Assembly (NCBI GenBank): GCA_964580965.1
Contig: CAZOLZ010000039.1
Location: 1-21,800 of the forward strand
Length of the DNA stretch: 21,800 nt
Reading direction: 5' to 3'
DNA from: CAIUKX01 sp964580965
GTDB taxonomy: Bacteria > Bacteroidota > Bacteroidia > Flavobacteriales_D > Crocinitomicaceae
Positions 16,202 through 21,800 of the stretch are shown one piece after another. The position numbers and the translations under genes are program-made. The notes beneath the pieces are model-generated. The model searched no databases. It was not told the origin of the DNA and saw only the letters and a list, made by a program, of their open reading frames with translations. Position 1 is the stretch's first letter. Each line of letters opens with the position of its first letter.

Positions 16202-17124
16202 GAACAGTATTTTTATTAATTTTTAGTTTAATTACTTTTTTTTCAATTGGACAGGAATTATCTGTTTATGCTGAAAAAAAGTCGTTTTTGATAGGTGAGC
16301 AGTTTACGCTTTTTTATAAGATTCAAAATGAACAGATAGATTCGGTCGGTTTTGAAAGACAAGATAAGTTTATCAATGCCTTTTTACTAAATGGAAAAGA
16401 TACATTAGATATAGAATTGGAAATAATTCAAGATTTTCAAGATACTGTTATTTCCTATAACAATAATAAGCAATGGATTGGAAAATATAAAATCACCTGT
16501 TGGGATTCAGGAAATGTAGTTATACCGAAAAAAAATGCTGTATTAAATGGTACTCTAGTTTATTTTAAGCCATTTAGTTTTGAAGTGTTATTATCCGATA
16601 AAGTTGCAGGGAAAGAGTTGTATGATATAAAAGAAAGTTTTTTTGATTTACCAATTTTTCAAAAAGATGTCTTAAGTTTTTTAAAAAAACATTGGTGGAT
16701 AATTTTAATTATTTTAATTGTTGTTAGTGTATTAGTTTGGTATTTTATTCGAAAAAAACGTTTAAATGATATCAAAGATCAAATGTCATTAGAACAAGAA
16801 ATGATTTCAAAAATTGATGAATTAAATGGTAAGAAATTATGGTTAAATCATCTACTAAAAGATCATTATGTAGAGTTGTCATTTATTCTTAGAACATACT
16901 TGTCACGTAAAACAAATTTAAATTTATTGGAAAAAACATCAGATGAAGCTTTGGTTTTGTTAGCTGCTTATGACTTTAATGAAATTACTTTAAATGAGAT
17001 TCAATCTATTTTAGAACAATCTGATATGGTGAAGTTTGCAAAATCACTCCCAGAAGAATATGTGATATTGAAGAATTCAAATTTAACAAAGGAAATAATT
17101 GAAAAAGTTTCAGCAATCAAATGA
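16198..17124 (+). CDS. Bat-operon membrane protein, signal peptide plus one TM segment
   Basis: A 308-residue protein not named in the classical BatA-E set that I can match with certainty. Residues 1-18 are a signal peptide ending IGQ; residues about 20-165 are a beta-rich periplasmic domain (SVYAEKKSFLIGEQFTLFYKIQ... WDSGNVVIPKKNAVL) that resembles the start of BatD-type domains. One TM helix covers about 167-184 (WIILIILIVVSVLVWYF), then a basic stop and a C-terminal cytoplasmic helical part of about 120 residues with LSFILRTYLSRKTNLNLLEKTSDEAL. That C-terminal part is similar in style to the BatD C-terminal region encoded in this same operon. It overlaps DUF58 by 4 bases and BatA by 4 bases, so it belongs to the operon. 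Role: probably membrane scaffold; inferred. Confidence 0.75.
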   Translation: MRTVFLLIFSLITFFSIGQELSVYAEKKSFLIGEQFTLFYKIQNEQIDSVGFERQDKFINAFLLNGKDTLDIELEIIQDFQDTVISYNNNKQWIGKYKITCWDSGNVVIPKKNAVLNGTLVYFKPFSFEVLLSDKVAGKELYDIKESFFDLPIFQKDVLSFLKKHWWIILIILIVVSVLVWYFIRKKRLNDIKDQMSLEQEMISKIDELNGKKLWLNHLLKDHYVELSFILRTYLSRKTNLNLLEKTSDEALVLLAAYDFNEITLNEIQSILEQSDMVKFAKSLPEEYVILKNSNLTKEIIEKVSAIK

Positions 17125-18152
17125 TGGAAAATTGGAATATTAATTTCTTGGATTATGAATATTTGGTACCACAATGGTTCTATGCACTATTGTTGATACC
17201 ATTTTTCCTTTATTTCAAGTATCGAGATCAACAACGAAATGATGCGGATGCTGATTTATCAATTAGTGAAAGTCAACAAAAAAATATCAGTACAGGTTAT
17301 GTCAAATACATCAGAGGTTTTTTGATGTTATTAGTTGTATCAAGTTATACAATGTTAATTATTGCACTTGCAAAACCGTTTAATTGGGAAAGTAAAGTAG
17401 TAACTCAAAAAGATTATGAGAATGGGATTGATATTGTAATAGCTTTAGATGTATCATTATCGATGTTTGCTAAAGATTTTAATCCAAATAGACTGGAAGC
17501 ATCTAAAGAAGTTGCAAAAGAATTCGTGGATGGTAGATTTTCAGACAGGATAGGTTTGGTGGTTTATGCTGGAGAGGCTTTTACAGCTTGCCCAACGACT
17601 TTGGATCATCAAGTGTTAAAGAGCCAAATTGAAAAAGTAGACGGAGAAAATTTGGAACAAGGTACGGCAATAGGAACGGGATTAGGTACTGCAGTTGCTC
17701 GATTGAGAAGTGATTCATTAACCTCAAAAGTAATCATTTTATTGACAGATGGGAGCAATAACTCTGGTTCAATTTCACCTGAGATAGCTACAGAATTAGC
17801 CATTTCTAAAAATATTAAAGTTTATACCATTGGAGTAGGTTCAAATGGCACAGCATTATCTCCAGTTGTAACTCCATTTGGTATTAGATATCAAAATATT
17901 CCAGTTGAAATTGATGAAGAAACTTTAAAAACAATTGCTGAAAAAACGGGAGGTAAATACTTTAGAGCAAAAAACAATAAAGCATTGAAATCAATTTATG
18001 CTGAAATTGAGCAACTTGAAAAACGAGAAATCAAGAGTAATAAATATAATATTGCCAAACCTTCAAATCCAGTTCCGTTTATAAAAGTAGGTTTATTATT
18101 GATTTTTGTTGCATGGTTAATCAATAAGTTAATGTTTAGAGATGAAAAATAA
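17121..18152 (+). CDS. batA: Aerotolerance VWA protein BatA
   Basis: A 343-residue membrane protein with a VWA domain. Two N-terminal TM helices (about 16-33 and 64-84), a VWA domain with a complete MIDAS metal site (D110, S112, S114 in ALDVSLSM, T182 in GTAIG, D210 in LLTDGSNN), and a C-terminal TM helix (about 321-338) match BatA of the Bacteroides aerotolerance operon. With positive residues (KYRDQQR) after the first TM, the VWA domain is predicted to face the periplasm. In Bacteroides fragilis the operon was reported to promote aerotolerance; how it does so is not settled. The gene begins ATGATG, overlapping the previous stop, and ends in an 11-base overlap with the next frame. Confidence 0.9.
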   Translation: MMENWNINFLDYEYLVPQWFYALLLIPFFLYFKYRDQQRNDADADLSISESQQKNISTGYVKYIRGFLMLLVVSSYTMLIIALAKPFNWESKVVTQKDYENGIDIVIALDVSLSMFAKDFNPNRLEASKEVAKEFVDGRFSDRIGLVVYAGEAFTACPTTLDHQVLKSQIEKVDGENLEQGTAIGTGLGTAVARLRSDSLTSKVIILLTDGSNNSGSISPEIATELAISKNIKVYTIGVGSNGTALSPVVTPFGIRYQNIPVEIDEETLKTIAEKTGGKYFRAKNNKALKSIYAEIEQLEKREIKSNKYNIAKPSNPVPFIKVGLLLIFVAWLINKLMFRDEK

Positions 18153-19944
18153 TTTATTGAAATATAACATTAAAGGAATTATTTATAAAGTACTTTTATA
18201 TAAAGCGCTATTCATAACGCTTTTTTCGATACTTTATTTAATAGAGTCTAGTGATCCAAAGAATCAAAGTCATTTAATGTTTAAAAACCCCCAAGGTATT
18301 TGGTTTTTACTTTTGTTAATACCTTTACATATCGTTGCTTTCTATAAGATGATTAAGCATAATAAACTTGTTGATGATTTAGGTGTTTTTAAACCGAATT
18401 CATTCTTTAAACCTATTTCACAAACTAAAGTTTTGATAAAGTTGTTATTGATTCACAATATATTAGTTTTTATTATTATAGCTTTACTTCATCCTATTAA
18501 AGGTAACCAACGTTTAAAAACTGTTACTGAAACGATGGAGTTGGTTGTGGCATTAGATATTTCAAATTCGATGAATGTGAAAGATATTTCAAAAGATGCA
18601 TCGAGACTAGATATTGCAAAACGTGCTTTAAATCAATTAATGAATAGTTTTTCTGGTGAAAAATTTGGTTTATGTGTATTTGCTGGTGGTGCATATGCTC
18701 AGTTACCTTTAACAAATGATTATCCAGTAGCTAAGGTGTTTATTAATGAAGTTGAAACAGGAATGTTGTCTAATCAAGGGACAAATATTGCACAAGCCTT
18801 TGATATTTCTTTAAAGATGTTTTCTAAAGAGTCTACATCTAAAGCAATTTTAATGATTACAGATGGAGAGAATCATGAAGAGAATCCTGATAAAATCATA
18901 AAACAATTAAAGAAAAATGGAATTAAAGTTGCAGTTTTGGGAATAGGTACCATAAAAGGCGGTTTAATACCTTTAGATTTTAAAAATTCTAATTTAGGTT
19001 ATCGATTGGACGAAAATGGAAATTATTTGCTTTCTAAATTGAATCCAAATTTTCTTAAATCATTAGCTAAATCTACATCCGGATTTGCTAGTATTACAAG
19101 TCATCCTTTTCCGAATTTAACACAATTGATTAAAACGTTAAAAAAGATGAAAATTGTAAAGAAAGATGATTTTGAAACAACCGTTCAAGCCGATTACTTC
19201 ACTATTTTTGTTATTATTGCATTGATTATGTTCATTATTTATTTTTTGATTTCAGGAAAGAAAATGGAGCGTAAGTTTTTGTTATCCATATTAATTTTAT
19301 TTAGTTTCTTTCAATTGAATGCTCAATCTTGGAACGATTCAATTGTTGAAGCAAGAGTATTATATAAAAAAGGAGATTATAAAAAAGCTCTAAAGAAATA
19401 CACAAGTATTAAAAACAAAGGTCCAAAATCATTTTTTATAGATGATGAAATTGCTCAGTGCGCATATAAATCAGGAGATTATCAATTAGCACAAGATTTC
19501 TACAATAAATCTTCACAATCCAAAGCAAATACTCACAAAGCTCAAAGTCTTTTTAATCTTGGAAATGCTTTCATGAAAGAAGAGAAATATTCAGATGCAA
19601 TCAATGCTTATAAAAGCTCTCTTCGATTAGAGCCTAAAAACGAAGATACCCGCTACAATTTATCGGAAGCGATTCGTAAATTAAAGCAACAACAAAAGAA
19701 TCAAAATCAAGACAAGAAAGATTCAGAAAAAGATAAAGATCAAAATTCTGAAAGTAAAGAGAATCAATCAAATAAAAAGGACAATCAAAAGAATGAATCT
19801 CAAAATCAGAATAGTAATAACATATCAAATAATACTGTGGATAAGATACTAGATAATTTATCAAAACAAGAGCAGCAGACAAAACAAAAGAAAAAAGAAC
19901 AACAGAAAGGTAGTGGAAAGGCTAGTACAGGTAAAGATTGGTAG
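18142..19944 (+). CDS. BatB-BatC fusion: VWA domain joined to TPR protein
   Basis: One continuous 600-codon frame covers what are normally two genes. Residues 1-374 are BatB-like: an extra N-terminal hydrophobic helix (17-34), TM helices at about 53-70 and 98-118, a VWA domain with MIDAS residues D139, S141, S143 (ALDISNSM) and D241 (MITDGENH), and a TM helix at 353-371. Residues 375-600 are BatC-like: M375 begins a perfect signal peptide ending FQLNAQ at 395, then two to three TPR repeats (best at 467-500, FNLGNAFMKEEKYSDAINAYKSSLRLEPKN) and a Gln/Asn/Lys-rich tail from about 515. The ATG for M375 is at 19264, after an A-rich stretch (GGAAAGAAA), and could start a separate BatC. A TAA in another frame at 19272-19274 would end BatB if there were a one-base shift upstream. 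The start could also be M46 (18277), which is the usual BatB beginning. Confidence 0.85.
   Translation: MKNNLLKYNIKGIIYKVLLYKALFITLFSILYLIESSDPKNQSHLMFKNPQGIWFLLLLIPLHIVAFYKMIKHNKLVDDLGVFKPNSFFKPISQTKVLIKLLLIHNILVFIIIALLHPIKGNQRLKTVTETMELVVALDISNSMNVKDISKDASRLDIAKRALNQLMNSFSGEKFGLCVFAGGAYAQLPLTNDYPVAKVFINEVETGMLSNQGTNIAQAFDISLKMFSKESTSKAILMITDGENHEENPDKIIKQLKKNGIKVAVLGIGTIKGGLIPLDFKNSNLGYRLDENGNYLLSKLNPNFLKSLAKSTSGFASITSHPFPNLTQLIKTLKKMKIVKKDDFETTVQADYFTIFVIIALIMFIIYFLISGKKMERKFLLSILILFSFFQLNAQSWNDSIVEARVLYKKGDYKKALKKYTSIKNKGPKSFFIDDEIAQCAYKSGDYQLAQDFYNKSSQSKANTHKAQSLFNLGNAFMKEEKYSDAINAYKSSLRLEPKNEDTRYNLSEAIRKLKQQQKNQNQDKKDSEKDKDQNSESKENQSNKKDNQKNESQNQNSNNISNNTVDKILDNLSKQEQQTKQKKKEQQKGSGKASTGKDW
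19264..19944 (+). CDS. batC: Possible separate BatC product from an internal start
   Basis: The internal ATG at 19264, in frame within the BatB-BatC frame, begins a complete exported TPR protein: basic start MERK, hydrophobic core LLSILILFSFF, and an N-A-Q cleavage-type end. The leader is A-rich as for other starts in this window. Expected product 226 residues. Whether it is made separately, only as part of the fusion, or both cannot be decided from sequence. Confidence 0.4.
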   Translation: MERKFLLSILILFSFFQLNAQSWNDSIVEARVLYKKGDYKKALKKYTSIKNKGPKSFFIDDEIAQCAYKSGDYQLAQDFYNKSSQSKANTHKAQSLFNLGNAFMKEEKYSDAINAYKSSLRLEPKNEDTRYNLSEAIRKLKQQQKNQNQDKKDSEKDKDQNSESKENQSNKKDNQKNESQNQNSNNISNNTVDKILDNLSKQEQQTKQKKKEQQKGSGKASTGKDW

Positions 19945-19949
19945 ATAGT

Positions 19950-21749
19950 ATGGGGTTAATTAAGTCTCTTATAACAGTGTTTTTTATTTTTCTAGTTCAG
20001 ATATATTTTGGACAGAAACCTTTTGTTGAATTGTCTGTTTCCTCTTCTGATCTTGAAGTAGGAAAATCGTTTAATGTCACTGCTAAATCAAATATAGGGG
20101 GTAATATTGATATTGTTTTTCCTAAAGAATTAAAACCTGGATACAGTGTTTTAAATGGTATGAAACAAGAAATGGATTACACAGCTGGTAAATTTGTTTC
20201 TCTATTTTACATAACTAAAGATGCAGAATTTAAGAAAGCAGGGACTTTTAAAATTGGTCCAGCTGTCGTCCGAAAAGGAGGTAAAGTGTATCGTTCAGAT
20301 CTTGTAGAAGTTCGTGTAACCAATAATACTTCTAAAAATCAACCCGTAAAAAACAAAGAGAATTTAAGTTCTTCAGAATCAGTAAGTACTAAATCTCCAG
20401 CATTTGGACTGATTGATTTATCAAAGCGTAAACTTTATGAAGGAGAACCATTAATTATCCAATCTAGTGTTTATTCAAGATTTAGGCCTAGTCAATTGGA
20501 AAATTATGTTTCATATAAAGTTCCAGATGTAATGGACGTTCATGATATTGATAAATCAAGTCAAGTAAATTTGGAACAAAAAGAGTATAATGGTGAATAT
20601 TTATATTATTTTGGTTTAGATAAAAAGGTCGTTTTCCCGATTAAAAAGGGTAAACATAAAATTTTTCCTTTTGAAATAGATTTAAGAACAGGTTTTGGAT
20701 TCAGAGGATATGATTTTAAGTCGAACGCTCCAACTTACGAAGTTGTTCCCCTTCCTGTCAATGCTCCCAGTTCTTTTAAAGGTGGAGTTGGTGAGTTTAG
20801 TTTGACAAGAAGTGTTTCAAACAAGGAGTTTACTCAAGGAGATGTAATTACTTTAAAAATAGAAATCAAAGGTGAAGGGAATTTACATTTATTATCTAAA
20901 CCTGAACTTGAATTACCTTCATCTATTCAAATCTATGGAGATCCTATCGTTAAAGAAAAAATAGCTTTTAATTCAAATGGTGCTGATGGAAAAGTAACAT
21001 ACAGTTTTAGTATTCAACTTTTAGATTCGGGTAATTTAGTTATACCTAAGATGAATTACAGTTATTTTAATTCAAAGAAAGAGAAGTATGTCTCTATTGA
21101 TCTTCCTGAAATTCAATTAAACGTTAAAGGGGATTCATCTTTTGCCTTGATGTCTGATTTATATGCAAAAGATACTTTAGGCTATGAAATTGTTGACGAG
21201 ACAGAAGATGTAGATAATAAATCAATTAATATAGAAACTTCAGATTCATCATCATTTCATTGGATGTATTTGACTATTATAGGTTTTTTAGTTCTTATCT
21301 TATTTATATTCATTAGGAAAAAACCTAATAAAGAGGGTATGATTGAGAACTCACAAACATTTCAAACTAGCAGTATTATTGATGAAGAACTAGATACTGT
21401 AGATAGTATAAAACAAGATCAGTTGAATAGGATTAAAGACAATATTCAACAACTTGAATTATATCTTATACAGAATAACTATGTTGATTACTATTCATTG
21501 TTATATAAGTTATTAAATGATATCATTATATATAATTATGTAGAATCTAACAATACTTCAACATTATCAAGAAAAGAAATGATAGATTATTTTAATACAA
21601 ATACAGAAAATTTAATTCAAAAAGAAAATTTATCAATGTTGTTGAATAAATGTGAAGAAGCTAAATATGCTTTAAGTCCAGGTGTTCAAGAATTAAAACT
21701 CGTTCACGAAAAAGCAGAAGATTTATTTAATAGGTTTAACCTCATATAA
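19950..21749 (+). CDS. batD: BatD family protein
   Basis: A 599-residue membrane-anchored periplasmic protein ending the Bat operon. Residues 1-22 are a signal peptide (MGLIKSLITVFFIFLVQIYFGQ); then come beta-sandwich-type repeats typical of BatD (VELSVSSSDLEVGKSFNVTAKS; the second block ITLKIEIKGEGNLHLLSKPELELP; DSGNLVIPKMNYSYFNSKKEKY), one TM helix around 437-456 (TIIGFLVLILFIFIRKK), and a C-terminal helical cytoplasmic region. The frame opens earlier at a TTG (19938), but the ATG at 19950 gives an intact signal peptide and lies five bases after the BatC stop, so I chose it. Function is known only by association with the aerotolerance operon. The cytoplasmic tail is similar in type to that of the 16198-17124 protein, suggesting shared ancestry. 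Confidence 0.85.
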   Translation: MGLIKSLITVFFIFLVQIYFGQKPFVELSVSSSDLEVGKSFNVTAKSNIGGNIDIVFPKELKPGYSVLNGMKQEMDYTAGKFVSLFYITKDAEFKKAGTFKIGPAVVRKGGKVYRSDLVEVRVTNNTSKNQPVKNKENLSSSESVSTKSPAFGLIDLSKRKLYEGEPLIIQSSVYSRFRPSQLENYVSYKVPDVMDVHDIDKSSQVNLEQKEYNGEYLYYFGLDKKVVFPIKKGKHKIFPFEIDLRTGFGFRGYDFKSNAPTYEVVPLPVNAPSSFKGGVGEFSLTRSVSNKEFTQGDVITLKIEIKGEGNLHLLSKPELELPSSIQIYGDPIVKEKIAFNSNGADGKVTYSFSIQLLDSGNLVIPKMNYSYFNSKKEKYVSIDLPEIQLNVKGDSSFALMSDLYAKDTLGYEIVDETEDVDNKSINIETSDSSSFHWMYLTIIGFLVLILFIFIRKKPNKEGMIENSQTFQTSSIIDEELDTVDSIKQDQLNRIKDNIQQLELYLIQNNYVDYYSLLYKLLNDIIIYNYVESNNTSTLSRKEMIDYFNTNTENLIQKENLSMLLNKCEEAKYALSPGVQELKLVHEKAEDLFNRFNLI

Positions 21750-21771
21750 TCAGAGGTTTACGTTTTAATTT
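21738..21771 (+). terminator. Possible weak terminator after batD
   Basis: AACCTC (21738-21743) pairs with GAGGTT (21753-21758) across a 9-base loop that contains the batD stop codon, followed by a loose T-rich stretch. Only 6 bp, so weak; the window ends shortly after. Confidence 0.4.
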
Positions 21772-21800
21772 TATTTTTTTATTAATTTTTTTTTAAAAAT

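Noticed and set aside
19687..19910. Repetitive CAA/AAT/AAA-rich stretch, considered as a DNA repeat
   Set aside because: It is the coding sequence of the Gln/Asn/Lys-rich tail of BatC; no fixed repeat unit was found.
19938..19949. TTG start four codons upstream of the batD ATG
   Set aside because: It would overlap the BatC stop and disturbs the signal peptide start; the ATG at 19950 gives a clean exported protein.

Overview
The window looks like chromosome from a member of the Bacteroidota, most likely a flavobacterium-type (Flavobacteriales) organism. The DNA is strongly A+T-rich. Genes have A-rich leaders instead of Shine-Dalgarno sites. Several starts sit behind a TAnnTTTG-type -7 element typical of this phylum. 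Gene content also fits: the gliding genes gldB and gldC, neighbouring topoisomerase IV subunits with phylum-type tails, and a Bat (Bacteroides aerotolerance) operon. No tRNA, rRNA, insertion sequence, CRISPR array or phage gene was seen. No stretch over 300 bases lacks a gene.

Layout: (1) 1-3189, minus strand: an outer-membrane beta-barrel protein, then nadE, then a secreted M48 metallopeptidase that runs off the left edge. (2) 3237-6884, plus strand: a compact run gldB-gldC-DUF2797-trmB-xth behind one good promoter. (3) 7025-11705: parE-parC with its own promoter and a strong intrinsic terminator. (4) 11731-13171: an ornithine aminotransferase gene (rocD) with a consensus promoter, a structured 5' leader and a terminator shared with convergent purE. 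(5) 13186-14174, minus strand: purE and a small zinc-ribbon protein. (6) 14285-21749: a tightly overlapping Bat operon: MoxR ATPase, DUF58 protein, a signal-peptide/one-TM protein, BatA, a BatB-BatC fusion, and BatD.

How the genes work together: the Bat operon encodes a membrane-associated MoxR/VWA system. It has an AAA+ ATPase, three proteins with von Willebrand factor A-like folds, a TPR region and large periplasmic beta-domain proteins. The gldBC cluster contributes to gliding motility. parE/parC form the chromosome-decatenating topoisomerase. nadE, rocD and purE are housekeeping metabolism.

Most of the window is ordinary conserved chromosome. The items most worth a second look are the in-frame BatB-BatC fusion that keeps an intact internal signal peptide and start codon at 19264, and the 5' leader of rocD (about 11743-11834). 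That leader holds a 10-bp perfect inverted repeat plus a possible pseudoknot, and I cannot match it to an RNA family I know. Smaller points are a cysteine cluster in RocD, an alanine at the quinolone-serine position of ParC, a clamp-like QPKLF tail on ParC, and a coding-like orphan frame between purE and its neighbour.
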